From: Rhodopseudomonas boonkerdii
GTDB taxonomy: Bacteria > Pseudomonadota > Alphaproteobacteria > Rhizobiales > Xanthobacteraceae
Direction: 5' to 3'
Length of the DNA: 64,000 nt
Assembly (NCBI RefSeq): GCF_021184025.1
Contig: NZ_CP036537.1
Location: 2,418,001-2,482,000, forward strand
Position numbers and translations under genes: made by a program. Each line of letters begins with the position of its first letter. Position 1 is the first letter of the stretch. Under the pieces are notes generated by a model. It worked only from the letters and a program-made list of their open reading frames with translations. It ran no database searches and had not been told where the DNA came from. Below, piece by piece: positions 18,543 to 28,215 of this stretch.

Positions 18543-19316
18543 ATGGATATCACAACACTGCTCGGTTTTGTCGCCGGTGTCATCGTGTTGGTCACCCTCG
18601 TCCTGATGGGCGGCAGCTTCGGGATGTTCTACGACGTCCACGCCGTCATCATCATTTTCGGCGGTTCGTTTGCTGCCACGCTCATCCGCTTTCCGCTCTC
18701 GTCGATCCTTCATGGCATGCCGCTCGGCGCCAAATTCGCGTTCACGCTCAGCCGTCTGAACGCCCGCGATCTCGTCGACGAACTCGCCCGCATCGCTGAG
18801 ATCGCGCGCAAGCAGGGGCCGGTCGGTCTGGAGAAGGTCGAGACTGCCGATCCGTTTCTTGCCAAGGGCATTCGCTTCGTGGCCGACGGTTACGACCTCG
18901 AATTCATTCGCGACAATCTTGAGCGCGACCGCGATAATTTCCTCATGCATCTCGACGAAGGCTCGAAGATCTATCGTGCGATCGGCGATTGTGCTCCGGC
19001 CTTCGGAATGATCGGCACGCTGATCGGCATGGTGCAGATGTTCTCGAACATGTCGGATCCCTCGAAGCTCGGCCCGTTCATGGCGGTCGCGCTGCTGGCA
19101 ACGCTCTATGGCGCCATCGTCGGCAATCTCGTCTGCCTGCCGATCGCCGACAAGCTGCACGTCAAGGTGCTGGACGAGGAGACCAACCGCACGCTGATCA
19201 TCGACGGCATTCTGATGATCCGCGATTCCAAGAGCCCGGCGCTGGTGCGAGAAATGCTGCTGGCCTATCTGCCGGAGAAGCATCGACACGAAGAGGGTGA
19301 GCCGGTCCCGGCATAG
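18543..19316 (+). CDS. motA: Flagellar motor stator protein MotA/PomA type
   Basis: A 257-aa inner-membrane protein. It has two N-terminal helices (LLGFVAGVIVLVTLVLMGG and VHAVIIIFGGSFAATLI), a cytoplasmic loop with torque-type charged residues (LARIAEIARKQG, YDLEFIRDNLERDRD), and two C-terminal helices (CAPAFGMIGTLIGMVQMF, LATLYGAIVGNLVCLPIADK). This short form is the PomA/sodium-type or MotP-like arrangement; the coupling ion cannot be fixed. It pairs with the motB-like gene 29 bases downstream to form the stator. The start at ATG 18543 removes a charged, non-conserved upstream extension. Confidence 0.9.
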   Translation: MDITTLLGFVAGVIVLVTLVLMGGSFGMFYDVHAVIIIFGGSFAATLIRFPLSSILHGMPLGAKFAFTLSRLNARDLVDELARIAEIARKQGPVGLEKVETADPFLAKGIRFVADGYDLEFIRDNLERDRDNFLMHLDEGSKIYRAIGDCAPAFGMIGTLIGMVQMFSNMSDPSKLGPFMAVALLATLYGAIVGNLVCLPIADKLHVKVLDEETNRTLIIDGILMIRDSKSPALVREMLLAYLPEKHRHEEGEPVPA

Positions 19317-19345
19317 TGGCTGCTGGATCTGCGGAGTAGCGGCAG

Positions 19346-20176
19346 ATGGCCAAGAAAAAGCGCGGCGCGGCACATGGCGGTCACGGCTGGTTCGTGACCT
19401 TTGCCGACCTGATGGCGTTGCTCATGAGTTTCTTCGTGATGCTCGTGGCGTTCTCGACGCAGGACTCGGCAAAGCTCAAAATCGTCGCCGGTTCGATGCG
19501 CGAGGCGTTCGGCGTACAGACCGACGCCCGCTATTCCGGCATCATCGAATCCGACGGTCTGCCCACGCGCGGCCTGGCCAAGAACAAAGATCATGTTTCG
19601 CCGCAGGATGCCTCCAACGTCACTACCCCTGACGAAAAGTCGGCCACTGCGCGTGCGTCCGGTGCGAGGCTGAAGCTGGACCGCGAATTCGCGCTGGCCT
19701 CGGCTTCGCTGCGGCAAGCGCTGCAGGACATGCCCGAGATCACCGAAATCTCCAAGAACATCATGTTCGAGGAAACCAAGGAGGGTCTCAATCTCGAAAT
19801 CATCGACCAGAACGGCCGCTCGATGTTTGCTGAAGGTTCGAAGGTTCCGTATGAGCGTACCCGGCAGTTGCTGCAAAAACTGGCGGTTCCGCTAAAAGCC
19901 ACACCATTGCGGGTGGCGATCGTCGGCCACACAGCCGCGGGCTTCGTGCCGTCGCGGAACGATTACGATGCGTTCGATCTGTCATCGGATCGCGCCAATG
20001 TCGTCCGCCAGATCCTCGAACGGGAAGGGTTGCCGCCGTCGCATATCTTCTCGGTGTCCGGTAAAGCCGACAGCCAACCGCTGTTCCCGGACGATCCGAC
20101 AATGGCGGCCAATCGGCGCGTGACCATCACGCTGATGCGGGAAGACCCGCCACTCCCGCCGAACCTCAAACCGTAG
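19346..20176 (+). CDS. motB: Flagellar motor protein MotB/OmpA family
   Basis: A 276-aa partner of the preceding MotA. The single N-terminal helix [20 protein letters not shown] contains the proton/ion-binding Asp of the family at about residue 21, followed by a periplasmic linker and a peptidoglycan-binding OmpA domain ([42 protein letters not shown]). It anchors the stator to the wall. The basic N-terminus [15 protein letters not shown] is typical. Confidence 0.92.
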   Translation: MAKKKRGAAHGGHGWFVTFADLMALLMSFFVMLVAFSTQDSAKLKIVAGSMREAFGVQTDARYSGIIESDGLPTRGLAKNKDHVSPQDASNVTTPDEKSATARASGARLKLDREFALASASLRQALQDMPEITEISKNIMFEETKEGLNLEIIDQNGRSMFAEGSKVPYERTRQLLQKLAVPLKATPLRVAIVGHTAAGFVPSRNDYDAFDLSSDRANVVRQILEREGLPPSHIFSVSGKADSQPLFPDDPTMAANRRVTITLMREDPPLPPNLKP

Positions 20177-20327
20177 TGCAGTCAAATCCTTTTTTTGCTG
20201 CTCCACGCCCTTTTTGCCATGTCCCGGGAGAGGCATCTGGCAGCGGGATCGGCTAGGCTGGCGGTTGACTGGCATGGTCCGGCACGCCATAGCGGGCGCC
20301 GGATTATTCTTAGGCGTTACCACCGGC

Positions 20328-22232
20328 ATGGCTGTCACGGAAACAACAGGCGAGGTTACGACCGAAGCTCCGGCGGCGCAGGCCAGTTTCTGGTCCCTCA
20401 TGGTCGGCAGCATCGGTGTCGTGTTCGGCGACATCGGAACCTCGCCACTCTACGCATTTCGCGAAGCGGTTCACGGCGCCACTCATGGTGGTCCTCCGAC
20501 GCCTGTCATCGTGCTCGGGGTCCTGTCGCTGATCCTGTGGGCGCTGTTCATCGTCGTCACCGTCAAATACGTGCTGTTCCTGTTGCGCGCCGACAATAAC
20601 GGCGAGGGAGGAACATTGTCGCTGATGGCGCTCGGTCAACGCGCGCTCGGTCGTCAGAGCTGGATTTTGCTTGCGCTTGGCGTGCTTGGCGCCTCGATGT
20701 TCATCGGTGATTCCATGATTACGCCGGCGATCTCCGTGTTGTCGGCAGTCGAGGGGCTCAAGCTCAAGGCTCCGGCACTCGAGCCCTATGTCGTTCCGAT
20801 CACCATCATCATCCTCGTTGCGCTTTTCTCGGTGCAGCGGATCGGCACAGCCAAAGTAGCCTCCGCTTTCGGCCCGATCATGATCGTCTGGTTTTCCGCA
20901 CTCGCATTGATGGGAGCTTCGCATATTTCAGACGACCCGACGGTGCTGAAGGCAATCAATCCGTACTATGCGGTGCAGTTCATGCTTACGCATGGCACGA
21001 TCGGTCTGGTAACGCTCGGTGCAGTGTTCCTGGCGGTGACTGGCGGCGAGGCGCTCTATGCCGATCTCGGCCATTTCGGTCGCAGGCCGATCCAGTATGG
21101 CTGGTTCTTCTTCGTGCTGCCGGCGTTGCTGATCAATTATTTCGGGCAGGGTGCGCTCGTGCTGTCCAATCCGATGGCCATCGAAAATCCATTCTATCGC
21201 ATGGCACCGGAAGCGATGCTGATTCCGCTGGTCGTGCTTGCCACCGCAGCCACCGTCATCGCCAGCCAGGCTGTGATCACCGGCGCCTATTCGCTGGTTC
21301 GCCAGGCGGTGCAACTCGGTCTGCTGCCTCGCTTCGAGGTCCGCTTCACTTCGGAAACGCATGCCGGGCAGATTTATCTGCCGCGCGTCAATCGCCTGCT
21401 CCTGATCGGCGTCGTGCTGCTGGTGCTAATGTTCAAGTCATCGAGCGGGTTGGCTTCGGCCTATGGCATCGCTGTGTCCACCACGATGGTTGTGGATGGC
21501 ATCATGGGTTTCGTGGTGATCTGGAAGTTGTGGAACTGGAAGGCAGCGACAGCCTTCGCGCTGATCGCGCCACTGGTCTTCGTCGATCTGACCTTCCTGA
21601 GCGCCAATCTTCTGAAACTGCTCGAAGGCGGTTGGGTGCCGCTGCTGTTCGGTCTGCTGGTCGCCGGTATGATCTGGACGTGGCGGCGTGGCGCCGCGAT
21701 CCTGATCCTCAAGACCCGTCGCACCGAAGTGCCGTTGCGCGATCTCATCAAAAGTCTCGAGAAGCGCCCGCCGCATATCGTGAAAGGCACTGCGGTATTT
21801 CTCACCAGCGATCCCGAATTTGTGCCGACGGCGCTGCTGCATAATCTGAAGCACAACAAGGTGCTGCACGAGCATAATGTCATCCTGACCATCGAGACCG
21901 CGCAGACTCCGAAGGTCGATCTAACCGAGCGCGTGCGGATGGAGAACATCAGCGACAAGTTCTCAATGGTGAAGCTGCGCTTCGGCTTCATGGAACAGCC
22001 GAATGTGCCGAAAGCGCTCGTCATCGCGCGAAAACTCGGCTGGCAGTTCGACATCATGGCGACGTCCTTCTTCGTGTCGCGGCGTTCGCTGAAGCCGTCG
22101 GCGCAATCGGGGATGCCGCTGTGGCAGGACCACATCTTCATTGCGCTCAGCCGCTCGGCCAACGATGCCACCGACTACTTCCAGATCCCGACCGGCCGTG
22201 TCGTGGAAGTTGGTACTCAGGTAACGATCTAG
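20328..22232 (+). CDS. kup: Kup-family potassium uptake transporter (copy 1)
   Basis: Low-affinity proton-coupled K+ importer of the inner membrane. The 634-aa protein has the Kup hallmark [19 protein letters not shown] near residue 30, about twelve hydrophobic helices to residue 430, and a cytoplasmic tail containing [10 protein letters not shown] and ending in [12 protein letters not shown]. The start at ATG 20328 ([10 protein letters not shown]) is preferred; a longer frame to 20214 would add a non-family extension. A second kup with the same layout follows 126 bases downstream on the same strand, a tandem duplication. Confidence 0.93.
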   Translation: MAVTETTGEVTTEAPAAQASFWSLMVGSIGVVFGDIGTSPLYAFREAVHGATHGGPPTPVIVLGVLSLILWALFIVVTVKYVLFLLRADNNGEGGTLSLMALGQRALGRQSWILLALGVLGASMFIGDSMITPAISVLSAVEGLKLKAPALEPYVVPITIIILVALFSVQRIGTAKVASAFGPIMIVWFSALALMGASHISDDPTVLKAINPYYAVQFMLTHGTIGLVTLGAVFLAVTGGEALYADLGHFGRRPIQYGWFFFVLPALLINYFGQGALVLSNPMAIENPFYRMAPEAMLIPLVVLATAATVIASQAVITGAYSLVRQAVQLGLLPRFEVRFTSETHAGQIYLPRVNRLLLIGVVLLVLMFKSSSGLASAYGIAVSTTMVVDGIMGFVVIWKLWNWKAATAFALIAPLVFVDLTFLSANLLKLLEGGWVPLLFGLLVAGMIWTWRRGAAILILKTRRTEVPLRDLIKSLEKRPPHIVKGTAVFLTSDPEFVPTALLHNLKHNKVLHEHNVILTIETAQTPKVDLTERVRMENISDKFSMVKLRFGFMEQPNVPKALVIARKLGWQFDIMATSFFVSRRSLKPSAQSGMPLWQDHIFIALSRSANDATDYFQIPTGRVVEVGTQVTI

Positions 22233-22358
22233 CGGCCGCCTTTTGTCGTTTGCGGTTCGCGGATTTGCGCTAGACTGAGGGAGATCATCGGGGCCGGGAA
22301 AGGCCTCGCTGCCCCGTTGTTCAGATGCCCGTACAGACAGCTGCCCGAGGCCATTTCC

Positions 22359-24281
22359 ATGACAAGCGATAATGCCACTCCCGCCGTGGACCCCCCGGCG
22401 GATGCGGGCCATGGCCATTCCACGGCGAGTTTCGGCTCGCTGATCCTGGGCTGCATCGGCGTGGTCTATGGCGACATCGGCACCAGCCCGCTTTATGCAT
22501 TTCGTGAGGCCATCATCGCCGCAGGCGGGCATAAGGCGCCGGGCGTGGGCAATGAGGCCATCCTCGGCGTTCTCTCACTGATCCTGTGGGCGCTGATTAT
22601 CGTGGTCACGCTCAAATATGTCGTGATCCTGCTGCGTGCCGACAATAACGGGGAGGGCGGACCGCTGGCTTTGATGGCGCTCGCGCAACGTGCCATCGGA
22701 TCGCGGGGGACGACGATCGCAATGCTCGGCATCATCAGCGCGGCGTTGTTCTATGGCGATGCAGTGATTACACCGGCGCTGTCGGTGCTGTCGGCGATCG
22801 AGGGCGTCAAGCTCGTGACCTCGGCCTTCGATCCCTATGTGGTACCGATCACCATCGTTATTCTGGTGGCGCTGTTTGCCGTGCAGTCGCGCGGCACCGC
22901 GAGGGTAGCAACCTTCTTCGGTCCGATCATGGTGCTGTGGTTCACCGTCATCGCCGCTGCCGCGATTCCGCAGATCGTCCAGCATCCCGAAGTGCTCGCG
23001 GCGCTCAATCCCTGGCATGCGATCTACTTCATGTTTCATCACGGCATCGTTGCCTTCGTGACGCTGGGTGCGGTGTTCCTGGCGGTCACCGGGGCTGAGG
23101 CGCTGTATGCCGATCTCGGCCATTTCGGCAAGAAGCCGATCCGGCTCGCCTGGCTGTTCCTCGTCCTGCCGTCGCTGGCGCTGAACTATTTCGGGCAGGC
23201 GGCGCTGGTAATGCATGATCCGACCGCGCTGGAGAATCCGTTCTATCTGATGTTCCCCGATTGGGCGCTGATCCCGATGGTGATCCTGGCGGCCACCGCT
23301 ACGGTGATCGCCAGCCAGGCCGTCATCACCGGCGCTTATTCGCTGACACGGCAGGCGATCCAGCTCGGCCTGCTGCCGCGCTTCGAAATCCGCCATACGT
23401 CGGAGTCGCATTCCGGCCAAATCTATATTCCGCGCGTCAACATGCTGCTGTTGATCGTCGTGATCGTGCTGGTGGTGATGTTCAAATCATCGAGTTCGCT
23501 GGCGTCGGCTTACGGCATCTCGGTTACCGGAACGATGGTTGTGACTGCGATGATGGGCTTCGTGGTGATCTGGCGCGGCTGGAAGTGGTCGGCGATCGCG
23601 GCGGGGGCGCTCATCGTGCCGTTCCTGGTCATCGATCTCACCTTCCTGACGGCCAACCTGTTGAAGGTTTTCGACGGCGGCTGGGTGCCGTTGGCCATGG
23701 GCGGAGCCATCGTATTGCTGATGTATACGTGGCGACGGGGCAGCCGGCTGTTGTTCGAGAAGTCGCGAAAACTGGAGTTCCCGCTCGCTGATCTTGTCGC
23801 CATGCTGGAGAAGCGACCGCCGCAGCGCGTGCCCGGAACGGCGGTGTTTCTCACCAGCGATCCACTCAGCGCGCCGACCGCGCTGATGCATAGTCTGAAG
23901 CACTACAAGGTGCTGCATGAGAAGAACGTTATTCTCACGATCGAGACAGCGCCGACACCGAAGGTGGATATTGCCGAGCGCGTGCGCATGGAGGAGATCA
24001 GTGCGACCTTCTCGAAGATCACGCTGCGTTTCGGTTTCATGGAATCGCCGAATGTACCCAAAGCCCTCGCCATCGCGCGGAAAACGGGATGGCAGTTCGA
24101 CATCATGGCAACCTCGTTTTTCCTGTCGCGGCGTGCGCTGAAGCCGGCCGCGCATTCCGGCATGCCGCGCTGGCAGGATCATTTGTTCATCGGTCTCAGC
24201 CGCACGGCCAATGACGCCACCGACTACTTCTCGATCCCGACGGGCAGGGTGGTCGAGGTGGGCACCCAGGTGACGATTTAG
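22359..24281 (+). CDS. kup: Kup-family potassium uptake transporter (copy 2)
   Basis: A 640-aa paralogue of the preceding gene, closely similar throughout: [19 protein letters not shown] near residue 37, [14 protein letters not shown] third helix, and the same C-terminal [12 protein letters not shown]. Differences are concentrated in the N-terminal tail, extracellular loops and the [11 protein letters not shown] region. Start ATG 22359 ([10 protein letters not shown]). The neighbouring copy and separate leader region suggest independent expression of two K+ uptake systems. Confidence 0.93.
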   Translation: MTSDNATPAVDPPADAGHGHSTASFGSLILGCIGVVYGDIGTSPLYAFREAIIAAGGHKAPGVGNEAILGVLSLILWALIIVVTLKYVVILLRADNNGEGGPLALMALAQRAIGSRGTTIAMLGIISAALFYGDAVITPALSVLSAIEGVKLVTSAFDPYVVPITIVILVALFAVQSRGTARVATFFGPIMVLWFTVIAAAAIPQIVQHPEVLAALNPWHAIYFMFHHGIVAFVTLGAVFLAVTGAEALYADLGHFGKKPIRLAWLFLVLPSLALNYFGQAALVMHDPTALENPFYLMFPDWALIPMVILAATATVIASQAVITGAYSLTRQAIQLGLLPRFEIRHTSESHSGQIYIPRVNMLLLIVVIVLVVMFKSSSSLASAYGISVTGTMVVTAMMGFVVIWRGWKWSAIAAGALIVPFLVIDLTFLTANLLKVFDGGWVPLAMGGAIVLLMYTWRRGSRLLFEKSRKLEFPLADLVAMLEKRPPQRVPGTAVFLTSDPLSAPTALMHSLKHYKVLHEKNVILTIETAPTPKVDIAERVRMEEISATFSKITLRFGFMESPNVPKALAIARKTGWQFDIMATSFFLSRRALKPAAHSGMPRWQDHLFIGLSRTANDATDYFSIPTGRVVEVGTQVTI

Positions 24282-24290
24282 ACTTCCTTG

Positions 24291-24413
24291 TATCCCGGAC
24301 GCGGCGCAGCGTGTAACGCTGCTCCGCAGAGCCGGGATCGCCACGAACGCCGGCGTTCGTTAGGGCCCCGGTTCTGCGAAGCAATGCTTGGCATTGCATC
24401 GCGCCCGGGGCAC
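24291..24413. repeat. Palindromic repeat (TCCCGGACGCGGC family)
   Basis: ATCCCGGACGCGGCGCAGCG and CATCGCGCCCGGGGC flank two inner palindromes; the centre GCCACGAACGCCGGCGTTCG is also partly symmetrical. It shares the central GCCGGGA-xC-x-x-CACGAAC-x-CCGGCG block with 29343-29462. Confidence 0.65.
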
Positions 24414-24473
24414 GGATGCCCGATTTATTCGTCTCTTTGCGAGCTTGATTTTCGGCCTCCAAAGCGCGAGTTT

Positions 24474-24508
24474 GGCCCCCGAAAACAGGGGCCGATCCGG
24501 CCCCTTCT
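24474..24508 (+). terminator. Overlapping hairpins upstream of the rhodanese gene
   Basis: GGCCCCC and GGGGCC form one hairpin (24474-24493). GGGGCCG and CGGCCCC form a second, 7 bp perfect, around ATC (24488-24504), followed by TTCTGATTT. The shared GGGGCC arm means the two cannot form together. It may terminate kup transcription or act as an attenuator; the T-tract is weak. Confidence 0.4.
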
Positions 24509-24544
24509 GATTTGCTCCGGACGCCGGAGTACAGGAGGTTTGTG

Positions 24545-24865
24545 GTGGCAGGCGAAGTTCAGGATTTGACGCCAGAGGAAGTCGCACAGGGCATCAAGGA
24601 CGGCAGGTATCTGCTGGTCGATGTGCGCGAGCCGAACGAGGTCGAAGTCGAAGCCTATCCGGATTCCGTGGTGGTGCCGCTCTCGACCTTCGACCCCGCG
24701 CAGATTCCCGATCCGGCCGGCAAAGAGGTCGTGTTCGCGTGCCGCTCGGGTAAACGCTCGGTGACTGCCTCGCTCGCGGCGCAGGCTGCGGGTCTCGCTT
24801 ACGACAAGCACCTTGCCGGTGGCATCATTGGCTGGAAAGCCGCGGGCCTGCCGACGAAAGCCTGA
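24545..24865 (+). CDS. Rhodanese-like sulfurtransferase domain protein
   Basis: A 106-aa single rhodanese domain with LLVDVREPNEVEVEAY near residue 24 and the active loop FACRSGKRS near 62, in which Cys is the persulfide-carrying residue. It probably moves sulfane sulfur in the cytosol; partner unknown. GTG 24545 is chosen because AGGAGG lies seven bases upstream; GTG 24542 would be too close. The aminotransferase gene starts eight bases after its stop, so the two are co-transcribed. Confidence 0.88.
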   Translation: MAGEVQDLTPEEVAQGIKDGRYLLVDVREPNEVEVEAYPDSVVVPLSTFDPAQIPDPAGKEVVFACRSGKRSVTASLAAQAAGLAYDKHLAGGIIGWKAAGLPTKA

Positions 24866-24872
24866 TCCTTCG

Positions 24873-26027
24873 ATGAACAAGATTTTCTCGGAGCTGCCCG
24901 TCACCGTCTTCGAGGCGATGTCGCAGCTCGCTCGCGACAATAACGCCATCAATCTCGGCCAGGGTTTTCCCGATCATCCCGGTCCCGACGACATCCGTCA
25001 GGCCGCAGCAGACGCCACTATTCACGGCTACAACCAGTATCCGTCGATGATGGGTATCCCAGAGCTGCGTCAGGCCATCGCTACGCATTATCAGCACTGG
25101 CACAAGCTGGCGCTGGATCCGATGACCGAGGTGATGGTGACGTCGGGTGGCACCGAAGCGCTGACCTCCTCGATCCTGGCCGTGGTGCAGCCGGGCGATG
25201 AAGTGGTGGTGTTCCAGCCTGTCTACGACAGCTATCTGCCGATCATCCGGCAGGCTGGCGGCATTCCGCGACTTGTCAGCTTGAAGCCTCCGCACTGGCG
25301 GCTAACGGAGGAGGATCTGCGTGCCGTCTTCAATCACAAGACCCGCGCTGTCCTGTTCAATTCGCCGCTCAATCCGGCGGCGGTGGTTTATCCGCGCGAA
25401 GATCTCGAACTGCTGGCAAGGTTCTGCCAGGAGTTCGATGCCATTGCGATCTGCGATGAAGTGTGGGAGCACGTCACCTTCGACGGCCACGAGCACATCC
25501 CGCTGATCACCATTCCGGGCATGCGCGACCGTACCATCAAGGTCGGTTCGGCCGGCAAAATCTTCTCGCTGACCGGCTGGAAGATCGGCTTCGTCTGTGC
25601 CGCCCCGCATCTGCTCCGCGTCTGCGCCAAAGTGCATCAATTCCTGACCTTCACCACGGCGCCGAACCTGCAGGTGGCGGTAGCCTATGGGCTCGGCAAA
25701 CCGGACGAATACTTCAAGTCGATGCGCGCCGATCTCGCGCGCAGCCGCGATCGTCTGGCGGCAGGCCTCGAGCGGATCGGCTTTCCGGTGATCAGGTCGC
25801 AGGGGACATACTTCCTGACGGTCGATCTGTCGCCGCTTGGGCTCAACGAGACCGATGAGGATTTCTGCAAGCGCATCGTCACGCAATACAAGGTGGCGGG
25901 CATTCCGGTGTCGGCCTTCTATGAGCAGGACAAGGTGACCTCGGTAGTGCGCTTCTGTTTTGCGAAGAACGACGCGACGCTGGATGCTGCACTGGAACGG
26001 CTGTCGGACGCGGTGCATCGACGTTGA
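24873..26027 (+). CDS. Class I PLP aminotransferase (methionine/kynurenine type)
   Basis: A 384-aa fold-type I aminotransferase. It starts MNKIFSELPVTVFEAMSQLA with INLGQGFPD near 26, and the PLP Lys lies in GSAGKIFSLTGWKIGF near 231. NSPLNPAAVVY and CDEVWEHVTFDG supply the Asn and Asp/Tyr-type cofactor contacts. GQGFPD plus SAGKIFSLTGWK places it with the methionine (YbdL-like)/kynurenine aminotransferases; exact substrate uncertain. It sits in a short operon between a rhodanese and a polyamine-type binding protein. Confidence 0.9.
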   Translation: MNKIFSELPVTVFEAMSQLARDNNAINLGQGFPDHPGPDDIRQAAADATIHGYNQYPSMMGIPELRQAIATHYQHWHKLALDPMTEVMVTSGGTEALTSSILAVVQPGDEVVVFQPVYDSYLPIIRQAGGIPRLVSLKPPHWRLTEEDLRAVFNHKTRAVLFNSPLNPAAVVYPREDLELLARFCQEFDAIAICDEVWEHVTFDGHEHIPLITIPGMRDRTIKVGSAGKIFSLTGWKIGFVCAAPHLLRVCAKVHQFLTFTTAPNLQVAVAYGLGKPDEYFKSMRADLARSRDRLAAGLERIGFPVIRSQGTYFLTVDLSPLGLNETDEDFCKRIVTQYKVAGIPVSAFYEQDKVTSVVRFCFAKNDATLDAALERLSDAVHRR

Positions 26028-26038
26028 AGGAGATGACC

Positions 26039-27124
26039 ATGCGCAAGGCGGGACTGGCATTGGTTGCACTGTTGCTGGCCTCACCCGCAGGGGCGCAGCA
26101 GCGCGTGGTCAATTTTTACAACTGGTCGAACTATATGGCGCCGGGAGTCCTGGAGGACTTCACCAAAGAGACCGGCATCAAGGTCGTCTACGACACGTTC
26201 GACGCCAATGAGACGCTGGAGACGCGCTTACTCGCCGGCAAGTCCGGTTACGACGTCGTCGTGCCCACGGCCTATTTCCTGCAGCGTCAGATCAAGGCGA
26301 AGGTGTTTCAGCCGCTCGACAAGAGCAAGCTGCCGAATCTCGCCAACGCCTGGCCGGAAGTGACAAAACGCCTCGCGATCTATGATGCCGACAATGCGCA
26401 CGCCGCCAACTACATGTGGGGCACCACGGGGATCGGCTACAACGTCAAGCAGGTTGCCAAAATCCTCGGCCCGGATGCGAAGATCGATAGCTGGGATATC
26501 GTCTTCAAGCCGGAAAGCCTCGCAAGATTCAAGGATTGCGGCGTTCACATGCTGGACAGCGCTGATGACATCCTGCCGGCGGCGTTGAATTATCTCGGCC
26601 TCGATCCGAACTCGACCAAGCAGCCAGATCTTGAAAAGGCGGCGGATCTGATCGCGAAGATCAGGCCGAGCGTTCGGAAATTTCATTCGTCCGAATATCT
26701 GAATGGCCTGGCCACTGGCGAAATCTGCCTCGTGGTGGGGTGGTCCGGCGACATCATCCAGGCCAGAGCGCGGGCTGCCGAGGCCAGGAACGGCGTCGAG
26801 ATCGGCTATGCGATCCCGAAAGAGGGCGCGCAGATGTTTTTCGACAATTTCGCGATTCCGGCGGACGCGAACAATGTCGCCGAGGCTTACGAGCTGATCA
26901 ACTATCTCTATCGGCCGGAAGTCGCCGCGAAGAACTCGAATTTCCTCGGCTACGCCAATGGCAATCTGGCGAGCCAGAAGTTGGTGGATGCGAAGATCAT
27001 CGAAGACAAGACGATCTATCCGGACGAGGCGATGCTGGCGAAGCTGTTTATCATCACGGCACGCGATCCGCAGACGCAGCGCGTGATCAACCGGTTGTGG
27101 ACCAAGGTGAAGACGGGGAAGTGA
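26039..27124 (+). CDS. Polyamine-type ABC substrate-binding protein (PotD/PotF-like)
   Basis: A 361-aa periplasmic protein with signal peptide MRKAGLALVALLLASPAGA and the family opening VVNFYNWSNYMAPGVLEDF. Downstream YDTFDANETLETRLLAGKSG and the GYDVVVPTAYFLQ strand match the putrescine-binding PotF branch. ATG 26039 has GAAGGAG seven bases upstream. No permease or ATPase gene follows, so it must work with components encoded elsewhere, or serve as an orphan receptor. Confidence 0.9.
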   Translation: MRKAGLALVALLLASPAGAQQRVVNFYNWSNYMAPGVLEDFTKETGIKVVYDTFDANETLETRLLAGKSGYDVVVPTAYFLQRQIKAKVFQPLDKSKLPNLANAWPEVTKRLAIYDADNAHAANYMWGTTGIGYNVKQVAKILGPDAKIDSWDIVFKPESLARFKDCGVHMLDSADDILPAALNYLGLDPNSTKQPDLEKAADLIAKIRPSVRKFHSSEYLNGLATGEICLVVGWSGDIIQARARAAEARNGVEIGYAIPKEGAQMFFDNFAIPADANNVAEAYELINYLYRPEVAAKNSNFLGYANGNLASQKLVDAKIIEDKTIYPDEAMLAKLFIITARDPQTQRVINRLWTKVKTGK

Positions 27125-27146
27125 GCGACACCGTTAAGGCTCCGTT

Positions 27147-27253
27147 CTCATCCTGAGGAGCCGCGCAGCGGCGTCTCGAAGGATGGCCGCAACCGCAGAG
27201 CCAAGCCAACATGGTTCGAGACGGCGCCAAAAGGCGCCTCCTCACCATGAGGG
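27147..27253. repeat. CTCATCCTGAGGAG...CACCATGAGGG repeat, copy 1
   Basis: Left block: CTCATCCTGAGGAGC, a GCGCAGCGGC mini-hairpin and GTCTCGAAGGATGG. Right block: ATGGTTCGAGACGGC, GCC-AAAA-GGC, CTCCTCACCATGAGGG. The two blocks are imperfect inverted copies. Five copies occur in the window (27147, 49208, 57274, 58447, 59991). This one separates the convergent potF-like and lpxXL genes. Confidence 0.8.
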
Positions 27254-27279
27254 CGGAGTGGGCGGCAAGAGTGCCACAG

Positions 27280-28215
27280 CTAACGCCACCTTCTGTGCAG
27301 CCACAGCCACTGATCCGGATATTCGCGGATCCAGCCTTCCAGCACCGACGTCACTGCCTGCATGGTGCCTGCGATGTCGACCTTGCCGTCGGCCGTGCGC
27401 ACCGGCTTCACTTCCTCGGACAGCTCGATGCGGAAGCGATGGTTTGGCAAGCGGATCACGCGCACGCCATGGATCGGGCAATCGACCTGACGCAGCAGGC
27501 GCGGCAACATGGGATTGGCGCGTGTCTTGCGGCCGAAGAAATCCACCTCGGCGCCCTTGGTGAACCATTGGTCCACCAGCATCGCCACATGCTTGCCCTC
27601 GTCGAGCGCATGCGCGAGCTTTACCGGTGCATCGTGGCTGGCGGCGATCAGATGGCCCATGCTCACCGCCCGGATTTTTTTAATGGCACGGTCCGCCGCC
27701 GCGATGTTCGGTGGGCGATACAGCACTGCGGTATCGAGCCCATGTGCGACAGCGGCGAGGGCAGGAATCTCCCAATTGCCGAGATGGCTCGCAAAGATCA
27801 GCGCAGGCTTTCCGTCATCGCGGAGCTGATCGAAAATCTCGCCGGTGCGCGCCGAAAATTCGACATTGCTCGGCTTGTCGGGGTTAGCGGGGTCGTAATC
27901 CCAGATGCGATCGAGATGCGCGAATTCGGCGCCGATGCGGCCGACATTGTCCCATACGCCAGTGACAATCCTGTCGATTTCTTCCGGCGACTTCTCAGGG
28001 AAGGCGGCGGTGAGATTCGCGCGCGCGATCTTGTCTTCGCGGAACAAGGGACCGATACGGCGGGTGATCTTGCCGAACAGGTTGGCGGTCTTGATCGGAT
28101 CGAACCATCGCGTTGTGCGCAGCATGCCGATGGTCAGCGCGCCCACGGCAGCTTCGCCCGCTGGCTTCAGGGCGTCGCGGATGCGCGCCTTGGTGCGAAG
28201 CAGCAGGCGGAGCAT
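27280..28215 (-). CDS. lpxXL: Very-long-chain fatty acyltransferase of lipid A (LpxXL/HtrB family)
   Basis: A 311-aa membrane-associated acyltransferase of the HtrB/LpxL superfamily. The catalytic HxxxxE motif is in FASHLGNWEIPA near residue 143; a second conserved block is VDQWFTKGAEVDFFGRKTR. Context with acpXL, two ketosynthase-like genes and an alcohol dehydrogenase identifies it as the enzyme that places a very-long-chain hydroxy acid on lipid A, as established for rhizobia. Its ATG overlaps the stop of the dehydrogenase (ATGA), so translation is coupled; it is the last gene of the operon. Confidence 0.88.
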   Translation of the reverse strand: MLRLLLRTKARIRDALKPAGEAAVGALTIGMLRTTRWFDPIKTANLFGKITRRIGPLFREDKIARANLTAAFPEKSPEEIDRIVTGVWDNVGRIGAEFAHLDRIWDYDPANPDKPSNVEFSARTGEIFDQLRDDGKPALIFASHLGNWEIPALAAVAHGLDTAVLYRPPNIAAADRAIKKIRAVSMGHLIAASHDAPVKLAHALDEGKHVAMLVDQWFTKGAEVDFFGRKTRANPMLPRLLRQVDCPIHGVRVIRLPNHRFRIELSEEVKPVRTADGKVDIAGTMQAVTSVLEGWIREYPDQWLWLHRRWR

